Assembly: GCF_000153485.2 (NCBI RefSeq)
Contig: NC_018721.1
Coordinates: forward strand, 4,154,001 to 4,218,000
Length of the DNA stretch: 64,000 bases
Reading direction: 5' to 3'
DNA from: Psychroflexus torquis ATCC 700755
Lineage (GTDB): Bacteria > Bacteroidota > Bacteroidia > Flavobacteriales > Flavobacteriaceae
Shown: positions 1-9,624 of the stretch, one piece after another
How positions within the stretch are numbered: the stretch's first letter is position 1
Layout: every line of letters begins with the position of its first letter
Translations under genes and position numbers: made by a program
The notes under the pieces: generated by a model
Told to the model about the DNA's origin: nothing
Seen by the model: the letters and a program-made list of their open reading frames with translations, nothing else
The model's database searches: none

Positions 1-647
1 CTAACGACAGTTGGGCTTTATTTAAAATCATGAGTGAATTTGTTTATGGATATGAACGAATGAGTCAAATAGGTCCATGTGTTTCTATATTTGGGTCTGC
101 AAGGACAAAACCTGAGGATAAATATTATGAACTAACCGTGAAAGTAGCAAGTAAAATTGTAGAGCAGGGTTATGGGATTATTACAGGTGGCGGACCTGGT
201 ATAATGGAAGCAGGAAACAAAGGCGCTAACCAAGGAGGAGGAACTTCGGTAGGACTTAATATTGATTTGCCTTTTGAACAACATGAAAATCCCTATGTAG
301 ATGCGAATAAAAATTTAGATTTTGATTATTTCTTTGTTAGAAAGGTCATGTTTGTAAAATATTCTCAAGGCTTTGTAGTGATGCCAGGTGGCTTTGGAAC
401 TCTTGATGAGCTCTTTGAAGCGATTACATTGATACAAACAGGAAAAATTGATAAATTCCCTATTATATTAGTTGGTAAAGACTATTGGAGTGGACTTATG
501 GACTGGATAAAATCAACCTTAGCTGAAAAATTTAAAACAGTTAGTACTAAGGATTTAGACTTGATCGATCTTGTAGATACTGAAGATGAAGTCGTTGATA
601 TTTTGGATAAATTTTACAATGAATACGATTTGAGTCCAAATTTCTAA
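1..647 (+). CDS. LOG family protein (lysine decarboxylase-like fold), 5' partial
   Basis: Rossmann-fold protein of the LOG/TIGR00730 family; characterised members are nucleotide 5'-monophosphate phosphoribohydrolases (cytokinin-activating type), but the bacterial role of this branch is unclear. Seen: a glycine-rich nucleotide loop (GGGPGIMEAGNKGA) and the family signature PGGFGTLDE. The frame is open leftwards from the ATG at 30 to the window edge; codons from position 3 read NDSWALFKI, which resembles the N-terminal helix of longer relatives. I therefore think the true start lies outside the window and ATG 30 is internal. It ends in a TAA at 645-647, followed by a 200-base gap in which I see no clear signal. 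Confidence 0.8.
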   Translation, partial: NDSWALFKIMSEFVYGYERMSQIGPCVSIFGSARTKPEDKYYELTVKVASKIVEQGYGIITGGGPGIMEAGNKGANQGGGTSVGLNIDLPFEQHENPYVDANKNLDFDYFFVRKVMFVKYSQGFVVMPGGFGTLDELFEAITLIQTGKIDKFPIILVGKDYWSGLMDWIKSTLAEKFKTVSTKDLDLIDLVDTEDEVVDILDKFYNEYDLSPNF

Positions 648-815
648 ATAGCGATATCAAATTCCTTTTGTTAGAAATTTTTTAATTTAATTTGGCGGCG
701 TCAACCTAAAATTTAAGAGTTACGGCAAGAAGTCATTTATTTAAGCGTTTTCGTACATATCAAATTGGATATTCCTACCCTTTTGATTGGTTCATATTAT
801 TTAAAAATTAAACAA

Positions 816-851
816 ATGCCACATCCAGAAAAATTTACAGTATCAAATTGA
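816..851 (+). other. 11-codon ORF overlapping the next gene's TTG start
   Basis: A short frame, ATG at 816 to TGA at 849-851, overlaps the TTG start codon (848-850) of the following gene as TTGA. Such an overlap could couple translation of a gene with a weak start. Nothing beyond the geometry supports expression, so it may be chance. Confidence 0.2.
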
Positions 852-3655
852 AAACTACTTACACCTTTTTCCTTTTAAGCCTTACTTCTATTTTGAGCTT
901 TTCTCAAAATAAAATTGTTTCTGATATTCAATCGTCTGAAGATTTAAAAACCTTCACGATCGAACAGACGATCACGTATGAAAACACAAGTGGTAAAGCC
1001 TTGGAGACCATTTATTTTTACAATTGGTTAAATGCATTTTCCGACAAGGAAAGCCCTCTTGCTAAGCGTTACGCTCAAGATTATGTTCGTAGATTTCACT
1101 TTGCTTCTAGTCTTGAGAGGGGTGGTACACAAATTCACTCGTTATCTACAAATCTTGGAGAATCCCAATGGAGGTATGTTGAAGGGCAAGTCGATTTAAT
1201 TGAGTTAGATTTAGACCAAGCTTTAGCACCAAAAGCTTCTATAGAGGTTAACCTTAATTATACCTTGACCATTCCAGATCAAAAATTTAATGGCTTTGGC
1301 TGGAAAGAAAGAGAATTATTACTTAAAGATTGGCTAATTATTCCTGCCGTTTATGGAAAAGACTGGGTCCTATATAGTCATAAAGACCTCAATGATTATC
1401 CTTCTCAAAAACTGGACTACGACATTACTATTCAAGTTCCAAATCAATACACTATTCGCTCCAATTTTGACCAAACCCAATCTACTGGAGATCTACCAGG
1501 TTTTCAAAAAATAAAGCTCAAAGCGAAACAAATGGTTGGTTTACCTCTTTTTGTAAAACGCATTGATAATTTTGAGGTGATACAAACAGATCATGTAAAG
1601 ATTTACACCAATTTGAAAGATAGTGACTTACGTCCAGAAATTGAGGCACTCATAACCGATAGGATTGTTTACTTTCTTGAAGAAAAATTAGGTGAATTTG
1701 GATTCGAAACTATGCTTATTACAGAAGAAGAATATAACCTTTCTCCTGTATATGGTCTAAATCAACTTCCTAGTTTTATCCGGCCTTTCCCAGATGGGTT
1801 TCAGTATGATATCAAACTCTTAAAAGCCATAACAAATCAATACTTAAGAAGGTCTTTCTTAATTGATGCAAGAAAAAACCAATGGTTTTTAGACGCGATT
1901 TTAGTAAAAACCATGATGGATTATGTAGAAACCTATTATCCAGATGTAAAATTATTAGGGACTTTTTCAGATGTCTTTGGAGTGAAGTGGTTTTACGCTT
2001 CCGATCTGATGTTCAATGATCGGTATCAATTTATTCATGAAACTACTATAAGACAGAATTTAGGTCAAGCCGTCGATTTTTCACAAGACAGTCTACTCAA
2101 GTTCAATCAAAATCTTTCGAATCCTTATAAAGGCGGTTTAGGTTTCAAATACTTGGAAGATTATTTAGGCACAGAAACAGTAAATGAAAGTTTAAAACTT
2201 TACTTTGAAAAAAATAAATTAAAATATTCAGATCCTGATGATTACTTTGATATCCTTTCCTCTTTAACCGATAAGGATATCTCTTGGTTCTCTACCAATT
2301 ATTTAGGAAGCAATAAGGATATAGATTTTAAAATAGATAAGATTACTAAGGTATCAGATTCTATTAAAGTAAGACTTTTAAATAAGACTAAAAATCCTAT
2401 GCCTGTAGCCGTATATCAACTTAAGGATAAGAAGGTGCTTTCAAAAGATTGGGTAAATGCTTTTTATAACGATACTATAATTTATTTAAAAGATCTTGGA
2501 AGTGACCAATTAGCTGTAAATTATGAAGAAATAATTCCTGAATTTGATCAAAGAAATAACTTTAAAAGCAGGGGTAAAATATTAAATAAGCCATTCCAGT
2601 TCAGGATATTTGAAGATATTGAAGATCCAAAATACAACCAGTTATTCATGGTACCAGAATTCACCTATAACTTATACGATGGTTTGGCTATTGGCCCAAA
2701 ATTATACAATACGTCGCTGCTACCTAAACAATTGAGCTATAAAGTCACTCCAAAATATGGCCTAACCAGCAATGCTTTGGTAGGAGGAGCTTCTGTAAGT
2801 TACACCCAATTTTTTAAGGAAGAGGATTTATTTGCGGTTAGATATGGACTCAATGGCTCTAGGTTTTCTTACGATCGGGACTTATTTTATAACCGGTATT
2901 CGGGGTTTATAAGCATGACCTATAGACCTCAGGATTTAAGAGATAACAGTAGGCATAATTTATCTGTAAGAACTGTAAATGTAGATCAAGATGAAAGTGA
3001 GTTTGTAGAAACCGAGGAGCCTAGCTACAACATATTTAATATTCGGTATAACTTTTCAAATAAAAATTTAGATCGGTTTTTAACCTCTTCTATAGATTAC
3101 CAAATTTCTAAAAAATTCAGCAAAATCTCGACGACGTTTAGTTTTAGAAAACTTTACAATAATAACCGTCAAATTAATTTTAGATTTTATGGAGGTTTAT
3201 TTTTATATAACGATACGCAAAATTCTAACTACTTTAGTTTTGCTTTAGACAGACCCTCAGATTATTTGTTTGACTATAATTATTATGGAAGAAGCGAAGA
3301 AAGTGGGCTATTCAGTCAACAATTTATTATGGCAGAAGGTGGTTTCAAGTCTCAATTTGATCAGCGTTTCGCAGATGATTGGATAGTCTCTACCAATGTA
3401 AGTACCACCATTTGGAATTGGATATTTGTTTATGGAGATGCTGGTTTTTTTAAGAATAGTTTTAGCAATCCGCGCTTTGTTTACGATTCTGGAATTCGAC
3501 TTAATTTTGTTGAAGATTATTTTGAGCTTTATTTACCCATATATTCTAACAATGGTTGGGAATTTAGAGATGTGAATTATGATGAACGCATTCGGTTTCT
3601 TGTGACCTTAGATTTATCGACACTTTTTAAACTCTTTACCAGAAAATGGTACTAA
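848..3655 (+). CDS. M1 aminopeptidase-like protein without zinc-site residues, C-terminal barrel-like region
   Basis: 935 residues starting at a TTG that gives a good signal peptide (MKTTYTFFLLSLTSILSF, cut near SFSQ). Residues about 25-480 follow the layout of an M1/gluzincin peptidase (N-terminal beta domain, then helical domain). At residues about 324-345, where HExxH and the later glutamate should stand, the sequence reads KAITNQYLRRSF and NQWFLDAILVKTM, so the zinc ligands are missing. The last ~330 residues are rich in aromatic, alternating strands and end in an aromatic pair (WY), typical of an outer-membrane barrel. Inference: an exported, non-catalytic M1-like protein anchored in the outer membrane. 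Flavobacterial relatives are usually annotated as metalloproteases. Confidence 0.65.
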   Translation: MKTTYTFFLLSLTSILSFSQNKIVSDIQSSEDLKTFTIEQTITYENTSGKALETIYFYNWLNAFSDKESPLAKRYAQDYVRRFHFASSLERGGTQIHSLSTNLGESQWRYVEGQVDLIELDLDQALAPKASIEVNLNYTLTIPDQKFNGFGWKERELLLKDWLIIPAVYGKDWVLYSHKDLNDYPSQKLDYDITIQVPNQYTIRSNFDQTQSTGDLPGFQKIKLKAKQMVGLPLFVKRIDNFEVIQTDHVKIYTNLKDSDLRPEIEALITDRIVYFLEEKLGEFGFETMLITEEEYNLSPVYGLNQLPSFIRPFPDGFQYDIKLLKAITNQYLRRSFLIDARKNQWFLDAILVKTMMDYVETYYPDVKLLGTFSDVFGVKWFYASDLMFNDRYQFIHETTIRQNLGQAVDFSQDSLLKFNQNLSNPYKGGLGFKYLEDYLGTETVNESLKLYFEKNKLKYSDPDDYFDILSSLTDKDISWFSTNYLGSNKDIDFKIDKITKVSDSIKVRLLNKTKNPMPVAVYQLKDKKVLSKDWVNAFYNDTIIYLKDLGSDQLAVNYEEIIPEFDQRNNFKSRGKILNKPFQFRIFEDIEDPKYNQLFMVPEFTYNLYDGLAIGPKLYNTSLLPKQLSYKVTPKYGLTSNALVGGASVSYTQFFKEEDLFAVRYGLNGSRFSYDRDLFYNRYSGFISMTYRPQDLRDNSRHNLSVRTVNVDQDESEFVETEEPSYNIFNIRYNFSNKNLDRFLTSSIDYQISKKFSKISTTFSFRKLYNNNRQINFRFYGGLFLYNDTQNSNYFSFALDRPSDYLFDYNYYGRSEESGLFSQQFIMAEGGFKSQFDQRFADDWIVSTNVSTTIWNWIFVYGDAGFFKNSFSNPRFVYDSGIRLNFVEDYFELYLPIYSNNGWEFRDVNYDERIRFLVTLDLSTLFKLFTRKWY

Positions 3656-3715
3656 TCACAAAAACTGTCTCGATTAAGAAACAGCTTTGTATGCGATTTT
3701 TAAATCTATAAATAA

Positions 3716-4300
3716 TTATCCTATAAGTTTCAAAAACTCACTTCGTGTTTCTTGATTTTTAAATTCCCCTCTGAATCCTGATGTAGTTGTTGCTGAATTC
3801 TGTTTTTGCACTCCTCGCATCATCATACACATGTGCTGAGCCTCAATAACCACACCTACTCCTTTGGGTTGTAAGGTGTCGTTTATGCACTCTAAAATAT
3901 CATGAGTTAAACGTTCCTGAACTTGTAACCGTCTGGCGAACACATCTACAATTCTAGGAATTTTACTTAAGCCTACAATTTTTCCATTAGGAATATATCC
4001 TACATGAACTTTACCAAAAAAAGGCAACATATGGTGTTCACACAAGGAATACAATTCGATATCTTTTATTAAAACCATATCCTCATAAGGTTCTTCAAAC
4101 ATAGCCCCAAGAAGAATTTCTTCTGGATTCATGTTATACCCCTGTGTCAAAAATCGCATAGCTTTAGCAGCTCTTTCTGGTGTTTTTACAATACCATTTC
4201 TAGTTGTATCCTCGCCGATATTTTTTAAAATAGACTCATAACTGGATTTGATTTCATCAACGTAAGGTTGAGAATGTTCTTCATCAGTTTTATAGGGCAT
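3716..4300 (-). CDS. folE: GTP cyclohydrolase I
   Basis: Converts GTP to 7,8-dihydroneopterin triphosphate, the first step of folate (and pterin or queuosine precursor) synthesis; cytosolic homodecamer in characterised members. Seen: the zinc-site block [18 protein letters not shown], the substrate block [20 protein letters not shown], and the C-terminal block [10 protein letters not shown] carrying the third zinc ligand region. At 194 residues it has the usual length with a short variable N-terminus. It starts 3 bases after the msrA stop, so the two genes very probably form one transcript from the msrA promoter. Confidence 0.95.
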   Translation of the reverse strand: MPYKTDEEHSQPYVDEIKSSYESILKNIGEDTTRNGIVKTPERAAKAMRFLTQGYNMNPEEILLGAMFEEPYEDMVLIKDIELYSLCEHHMLPFFGKVHVGYIPNGKIVGLSKIPRIVDVFARRLQVQERLTHDILECINDTLQPKGVGVVIEAQHMCMMMRGVQKQNSATTTSGFRGEFKNQETRSEFLKLIG

Positions 4301-4303
4301 AAA

Positions 4304-4849
4304 TTAAGGTTTAAGTTGATGACTAAATTTGTTTCTCAAAGTGGCCAATTTTGGCTCGATGATAAGCTGGCAATATCGGTTTTCTGTGTAGTTATTATAG
4401 AAGTTCTGGTGTTCTTCTTCAGCCGAATAAAATTCTGATGCTTTGGAAATTTTGGTTACGATTTTATCCTTAAAAATTTCTTCTGAGTCTAATTCAGATA
4501 TAATCAACTCAGCGTCTTTTCTTTGAGCTTCCGAATGGAAAAATATATCGCTTCTATACTGTTCACCCACATCGTAACCTTGTCTGTTTAAGGTAGTTGG
4601 ATCATGAGTGGAGAAAAAGACATATAGCAATGTTTTATAATCGACAACTTCTGGATCGTAAATAATTTGAATGGCTTCTGCATGACCTGTTCTTCCCATA
4701 ACGACTTCGCGGTAGGGTGGATTTTTTATAACACCACCTGTGAATCCAGACTTTACATCTTTCACTCCTTCTAGCCTTTGGAAAACGGCTTCTGTACACC
4801 AGAAACACCCATTTGCAAAAGTGGCTTTTTGTAAATTTTGAACTGACAT
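4304..4849 (-). CDS. msrA: Peptide methionine-S-sulfoxide reductase MsrA
   Basis: Reduces methionine-(S)-sulfoxide in proteins with thioredoxin as donor. Seen: the catalytic block FANGCFWCTEAVF with nucleophile Cys15, followed by GFTGG, and the conserved GHAEAIQIIYDP and STHDPTTLNRQGYDVGEQYRS stretches. I chose ATG 4849 rather than the in-frame ATG at 4870, because a TAnnTTTG box (4868-4875) overlaps the latter and would put the transcript start between the two. The first residue of the MsrA fold follows about ten residues after this start, as in relatives. It is the first gene of a probable msrA-folE operon. Confidence 0.93.
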   Translation of the reverse strand: MSVQNLQKATFANGCFWCTEAVFQRLEGVKDVKSGFTGGVIKNPPYREVVMGRTGHAEAIQIIYDPEVVDYKTLLYVFFSTHDPTTLNRQGYDVGEQYRSDIFFHSEAQRKDAELIISELDSEEIFKDKIVTKISKASEFYSAEEEHQNFYNNYTENRYCQLIIEPKLATLRNKFSHQLKP

Positions 4850-4867
4850 AAATTTAATTTTGTTGAA

Positions 4868-4875
4868 CAAATCTA
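4868..4875 (-). promoter_or_regulatory. Bacteroidota-type -7 box (TAGATTTG) for msrA-folE
   Basis: The minus strand reads TAGATTTG, matching TAnnTTTG, about 19 bases upstream of the msrA ATG at 4849. I find no TTG at the expected 17-19 base distance upstream, so only half of the promoter is supported. Confidence 0.35.
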
Positions 4876-4979
4876 CATTAATATTAAACGATATATTTTC
4901 ATTTAAGGAAAAATTAGTAGCTGAGGAAATCTTTTTTAATTCAGATTTTATTCTGACTTTTGAATTTTAAATAAATTCT

Positions 4980-5639
4980 ATGATAAAGGCTAAACATATC
5001 AACAAACATTACGGTGAACTGAAAGTCTTAAACGATATCAATTTACACATTCAGAAAAAAGAAATCATATCTATAACTGGACCCTCAGGTGTAGGTAAAA
5101 CTACTTTGTTACAAATTCTGGGTACTTTAGAAAATCCAAATAAATCACCGAATTCTTCTATTGAAATTAACGGTAAAAACATAAATAATCTCAATAAAAA
5201 AAGTTTAGCGCGATTCCGAAACGACAACATCGGTTTCATCTTTCAATTTCATCAGCTGTTACCAGAATTTACAGCTCTTGAGAACATTTGCATTCCTGCA
5301 TTTATCCATAAAACACCTAAAGCAGAAGCAGAAAAACGAGCTAAAGAACTCCTTGGCTTCTTGGGACTAGAGCATAGAGCTTCACACAAGCCTAATGAGT
5401 TGAGCGGAGGTGAGCAGCAAAGAGTCGCTGTAGCTAGAGCCCTCATTAACAACCCTTCAATTATTTTTGCAGATGAACCCTCTGGAAATTTGGACACTGC
5501 CTCTGCAGAAAAATTACATCATTTGTTTTTCAGATTAAGAGAAGAGTTCGATCAAACTTTTGTAATTGTAACACACAATAAAGAATTGGCCAATATGGCC
5601 GATCGTAAGTTAGAAATGAGAGATGGCCAATTTGTCTAA
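4980..5639 (+). CDS. ABC transporter ATP-binding protein, LolD-like
   Basis: 219-residue ATPase of the LolD/MacB subfamily, which powers lipoprotein release from the inner membrane or efflux together with an FtsX-like permease. Seen: Walker [11 protein letters not shown]-loop [17 protein letters not shown], signature [15 protein letters not shown], Walker [13 protein letters not shown] and H-loop VTHN. The Q-loop [15 protein letters not shown] pattern is typical of LolD. No permease gene is adjacent, as is common for LolD in flavobacteria. Its last 17 bases overlap the next gene. Confidence 0.88.
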   Translation: MIKAKHINKHYGELKVLNDINLHIQKKEIISITGPSGVGKTTLLQILGTLENPNKSPNSSIEINGKNINNLNKKSLARFRNDNIGFIFQFHQLLPEFTALENICIPAFIHKTPKAEAEKRAKELLGFLGLEHRASHKPNELSGGEQQRVAVARALINNPSIIFADEPSGNLDTASAEKLHHLFFRLREEFDQTFVIVTHNKELANMADRKLEMRDGQFV

Positions 5640-6402
5640 ATCAAAATTACTTCAGCTTAAGCCTTTTTTAGACGAGAAAGTGCACCTGTACAATCAGTTT
5701 AAGTTTATTGCAACAGATCCTATTTCTATTCCTCATAAGTTTCAAAAAAAGGAAGATATCGAAATTGTAGGATTTCTTATGGCTACCATAGCTTGGGGAA
5801 ATCGCAAAAGCATTTTAAAAAATGGTGAGCAATTGTGTCAAATACTTCAGTTTGCACCCTATGACTTTATAATGAATCATTCTCAAAAGGACCTTAACGC
5901 TTGTCTGGGTTTTGTTCACAGAACCTTTAACGCTGACGACCTTAAATACTTTATGACAGCTTTAAAACACATCTACACAAATTATGGAGGTTTGGAGGCC
6001 GTTTTTTCTAAACAAGAAGAAGGAACTTTACAGACTTCTATTCATAAATTTAAACGTATTTTCTTTGAATTGGAGCACCAGCCAAGAACTGAAAAGCATG
6101 TGAGTGATCCTTATAAAAATTCCGCAGCAAAACGCATCAATATGTATTTGCGATGGATGGTAAGACATGATAATAATGGGGTAGACTTCGGTATTTGGAA
6201 AAGTCTATCCACTTCTTCTCTATCTTGCCCACTAGATGTTCATTCTGGAAGAATAGCAAGAGAACTGGGGCTTTTAAAAAGAACTCAAAACGATGCCAAA
6301 GCAGTTCATGAACTTGACCTAAACTTAAGAATATTAGATCCTAAAGATCCCGTGAAATATGATTTTGCACTCTTTGGACTTGGCGCTTTTGAAAGCTTTT
6401 AA
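5623..6402 (+). CDS. TIGR02757 (DUF2400) family protein
   Basis: 259 residues; matches in overall pattern the TIGR02757/DUF2400 family conserved in Bacteroidota and epsilonproteobacteria, of unproven function. Visible family traits: an N-terminal LxPFLDEKVxx[16 protein letters not shown], then [36 protein letters not shown] and a C-terminal [15 protein letters not shown]. The block around RWMVR and the [12 protein letters not shown] helix resemble the helix-hairpin-helix glycosylase fold, so a DNA-repair role is possible but unproven. The start ATG lies inside the end of the ATPase gene, which implies translational coupling. Confidence 0.8.
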   Translation: MANLSKSKLLQLKPFLDEKVHLYNQFKFIATDPISIPHKFQKKEDIEIVGFLMATIAWGNRKSILKNGEQLCQILQFAPYDFIMNHSQKDLNACLGFVHRTFNADDLKYFMTALKHIYTNYGGLEAVFSKQEEGTLQTSIHKFKRIFFELEHQPRTEKHVSDPYKNSAAKRINMYLRWMVRHDNNGVDFGIWKSLSTSSLSCPLDVHSGRIARELGLLKRTQNDAKAVHELDLNLRILDPKDPVKYDFALFGLGAFESF

Positions 6403-6470
6403 ATCTAGTTAACAAAATCTATTTTTTGTATATTGCAGAATATTTTGAATATCTGCATATAACATTCTCA

Positions 6471-7688
6471 ATGAAGATGAAAACCAATCCTAAAACAGAA
6501 TCACAACGGCTAAAAGCTTTAAAGTCTCTAAATATCTTAGACACTTTGCCAGAGCAAGACTACGACCAAATCACCAAGTTGGTTTCCTTTATATGCGATA
6601 CCCCTATTGCAATGATTTCTTTGATAGATAAAGACAGGCAGTGGTTTAAATCTAAAGTAGGAGCAGATTATTGTGAAACCGATAGAGAGTATTCTTTTTG
6701 TAACATAGCCATACAATCTGATGAAGAAATCATGGAAGTTTTTGACGCTAGAGATGATTTTAGATTCAATGGAAATCCGCTGGTTTACGGAGATAAAAAA
6801 GTTATTTTTTATGCAGGTGTGCCGTTAAAAGATAAGAATGGGTTTGCTTTGGGGACCTTATGTGTGGTAGATCACCAACCAAGAACCTTATCTGAAAAAC
6901 AAAAAGAAAGTCTGATGTTTTTGGCCAACCAAGTCACCAGGTTGTTCGAACTTCAATCTATCAATGATGGCTTAAAAGAAACTCAAAAGCAGCTTAAAGA
7001 AAAAAATATCCAACTCAAAAACTTTGCAGGAGTCGTCTCTCACGATATGAAAATGCCACTTGCCAGCATGATTGTGACTGTAGATGTACTCAAGGCTAAA
7101 TACAAAGATATTTTGGACAATGCAGGTCTAGAGTATCTTAACAACCTCAAGAAGTCTTCCTTTCAGCTGAGTGATTATATCTCGAATATCTTAACCCATT
7201 ATGAAAGTGACTCCATCACCAATAATGAAGAATCATTAAAAGAATTTGATGTTCACTCCCTCATAGAAGATATTGTGGAAATGCTAGATATTGGAAATGA
7301 TTGTGATCTTAGTTTTCCAGAAGAAAGCATCGCTATTTATACCAACAGGGTTGCCTTAGAGCAAATTCTGCTAAATTTGATTGGCAACAGTTTGAAATAC
7401 AATGACAAACCTAAAATTGAAATTGATATCGATTTTAAAAAGGAACCAGACGCCTATAGATTTATTGTAAAAGACAATGGTATCGGTATTGCTAAAGATA
7501 AACAAAAAGAAATTTTCAATTTGTTTTCAACAGTCGCTGGTTACGATAGAAAAGGAAATAAAGGAAACGGTATTGGTCTATCAACAGTTAAAAAAATGAT
7601 ACACAATCTAGGTGGAAAGATTTCTGTTGAGTCTACTGAAGGTGAAGGAACTACTTTTGAATTTACCATTGAACAAATACATAATTAA
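6471..7688 (+). CDS. GAF-domain sensor histidine kinase
   Basis: Cytoplasmic hybrid of an N-terminal GAF domain (residues ~20-160, with SLIDKDRQWFKSKVG) and a C-terminal kinase core. Seen: a short coiled coil (ETQKQLKEKNIQLKNF), the phospho-acceptor H-box VVSHDMKMPL, N-box LLNLIGNSLKYND, G1 DNGIGIA and G2 GNGIGLSTVKKM. No membrane segment is visible. The frame can be extended to a TTG at 6426, but the GAF domain and the ATG at 6471 make the shorter form (405 residues) more likely. No response regulator is adjacent; the ligand cannot be guessed. Confidence 0.88.
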   Translation: MKMKTNPKTESQRLKALKSLNILDTLPEQDYDQITKLVSFICDTPIAMISLIDKDRQWFKSKVGADYCETDREYSFCNIAIQSDEEIMEVFDARDDFRFNGNPLVYGDKKVIFYAGVPLKDKNGFALGTLCVVDHQPRTLSEKQKESLMFLANQVTRLFELQSINDGLKETQKQLKEKNIQLKNFAGVVSHDMKMPLASMIVTVDVLKAKYKDILDNAGLEYLNNLKKSSFQLSDYISNILTHYESDSITNNEESLKEFDVHSLIEDIVEMLDIGNDCDLSFPEESIAIYTNRVALEQILLNLIGNSLKYNDKPKIEIDIDFKKEPDAYRFIVKDNGIGIAKDKQKEIFNLFSTVAGYDRKGNKGNGIGLSTVKKMIHNLGGKISVESTEGEGTTFEFTIEQIHN

Positions 7689-7696
7689 AATACCTA

Positions 7697-9619
7697 ATGA
7701 TTTTTGAAAAGCCAGATGTCCTCTACTTTCTCTTTTTACTTATCATACCAATTTTAATTCATTTATTTCAATTAAGAAAATACAGAACGACCAAGTTTAG
7801 CAATGTTGCGCTCTTAGAAAAAATTAAGTTACAATCCAGGAAGAGCTCAACAATCAAGAAATGGTTAGTTTTAATGACCAGACTTCTGGGTCTGGCTTTT
7901 TTAATTTTAGCCTTTTCCAAACCCTATATTCCGAATACAGAATCTGCTTTAAAAGATACTGAGGTCGCTATTTATATGGATAACTCATTTTCCATGGAGT
8001 TGCCTGGAAATCAAGTCAGTTTATTGGAAGAGACCAAACAAAATTTATGGGATCAACTCGGCGAACAACAGAAATTCTCTTTATTTACAAACAACAACAG
8101 TTGGAAGCATACCAACAAAAACGATATAAAAAATGATTTTTTCAATATAGATTTTACTCCTGTTAGCCTTGGGTTTCAAACCATTCTCCTTAAGGCAGAG
8201 TCTATGTATAAAGACCAAGAGACAAGTAAAAGTTTATTTATCATCACCGATGCGCTTAATTTTGAAGACACTCCAGATCTCAAAACCATGGAAGGTATTG
8301 ACCTCAACTTTATAATTAAAGAGCCTAAGAGTCTCGAAAATTTTCATATCTCCTCTGCTAAGTTGGAAGAGAAAAATTCTAACTCTGTACTTCGTATTGA
8401 AGTCAAATCCAGTCTAAGTATCGATAAAGACATTACGGTATCGCTGTATGACGGATCAAGCTTAATTGCCAAAGCAAGGGCTACCTTTAAGAACCAACTC
8501 ACTTCCAACGTAAGTTTTGAATTGGGCGATACCGATTTTAAGAAAGGGCGGCTAGAACTTGAGACCGATGGGATGTCTTATGACAATACCTTGTATTTTA
8601 GTTTAAATCAAAATGACCCTATTCGTATTCTCTCACTTCATTCCAAAGAAAAAGACAAAAGTTCTTTTCTCTCCTCCATTTATAAGTCAGATCGATTTAA
8701 TTTGAATGTCAACTCTATAACTAATCTTGACTATTCAAAAATCTCAAATACAGATCTTATTATCTTAAATGAGATTGAAAATTTCAGCTCTATTCTTAAA
8801 ACTAACCTAGAGAAATTTTATAGAAACGGGGGGACTTTGGTTATGATTCCTAGTGAAAATACTTCAGAAACTACCTATTCTAATTTTGGAATGAGTCAGG
8901 CGATCTATCTCAATTCAAATTCAAATAAGCGAGATATTACAACCATCAGCTACAGCCATCCTTTATTTACGAGTGTATTTTCAGAAAATATTCAAAATTT
9001 CGATTATCCTTCAACGTCCAAAAGCTTAGAAATTAACCCTTCTTTGTCTCCTATTTTAAAATATAGCAATGGGTCCTCCTTTCTAGCAGAACAAGATCGT
9101 CTCTATGTTTTTTCCTCATCTCTCGACACAAGATTTTCAAATTTCATAAACTCCCCGTTAGTTGTTCCTGTGTTTTACAATATTGCCTTGCAAAGTAAAT
9201 CTAAGCCTCTCCTCTACTCTACCGTTGGTAGCGATGAGTCTTTTACAGTAAAAACGATTCTTGGCCAAGATGAGATTTTACAGTTAGTCAGTTCAGAACA
9301 ACAGGTAATTCCAAAACAAACTAAGCTTGGAAATACCATACAAATCAACACCCAATACCAGCCTGAAATCGCTGGTCATTATGAATTAAAACAAAAAGAC
9401 TCCACGCTTCTTGACTTAAGCTTCAATTATAATAGAGAAGAAAGTGATTTACAAGCCCTTGATTTAGGAAATCAAAACCTTGTAAAATTCAGTACAATCC
9501 AAGAGGCCTTTAATTCTTACACAGAAGCAAGGAAAATCCTTGAGCTTTGGAAATGGATGCTTATTTTTGCCCTTGGATTTTTTCTATTAGAACTATTAAT
9601 CTTAAGATTTTTAAATTGA
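7697..9619 (+). CDS. BatA/VWA-type membrane protein
   Basis: 640 residues. The N-terminus (FEKPDVLYFLFLLIIPILIH, then FQLRKYRTTKFSNVALLEKI and a second hydrophobic segment) is the double-membrane domain of the BatA family (TIGR02226, aerotolerance regulator N-terminal domain). A von Willebrand-like segment follows (VAIYMDNSFSMELPG, MIDAS-like DNSFS). A long periplasmic beta-rich middle is closed by a C-terminal membrane helix (WKWMLIFALGFFLLELLIL). The usual Bat-operon partners are not adjacent; the next gene is the dihydroorotase-like protein, as in related genomes to my recollection. Function unknown. Confidence 0.8.
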   Translation: MIFEKPDVLYFLFLLIIPILIHLFQLRKYRTTKFSNVALLEKIKLQSRKSSTIKKWLVLMTRLLGLAFLILAFSKPYIPNTESALKDTEVAIYMDNSFSMELPGNQVSLLEETKQNLWDQLGEQQKFSLFTNNNSWKHTNKNDIKNDFFNIDFTPVSLGFQTILLKAESMYKDQETSKSLFIITDALNFEDTPDLKTMEGIDLNFIIKEPKSLENFHISSAKLEEKNSNSVLRIEVKSSLSIDKDITVSLYDGSSLIAKARATFKNQLTSNVSFELGDTDFKKGRLELETDGMSYDNTLYFSLNQNDPIRILSLHSKEKDKSSFLSSIYKSDRFNLNVNSITNLDYSKISNTDLIILNEIENFSSILKTNLEKFYRNGGTLVMIPSENTSETTYSNFGMSQAIYLNSNSNKRDITTISYSHPLFTSVFSENIQNFDYPSTSKSLEINPSLSPILKYSNGSSFLAEQDRLYVFSSSLDTRFSNFINSPLVVPVFYNIALQSKSKPLLYSTVGSDESFTVKTILGQDEILQLVSSEQQVIPKQTKLGNTIQINTQYQPEIAGHYELKQKDSTLLDLSFNYNREESDLQALDLGNQNLVKFSTIQEAFNSYTEARKILELWKWMLIFALGFFLLELLILRFLN

Positions 9620-9624
9620 TACCT

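Noticed and set aside
6426..6470. TTG at 6426 as the histidine kinase start
   Set aside because: The added 15 residues do not belong to the GAF domain, and an ATG at 6471 is available.
9547..9624. N-terminal extension of the dihydroorotase-like gene
   Set aside because: It lies inside the preceding gene in another frame; the conserved fold begins at ATG 9625.
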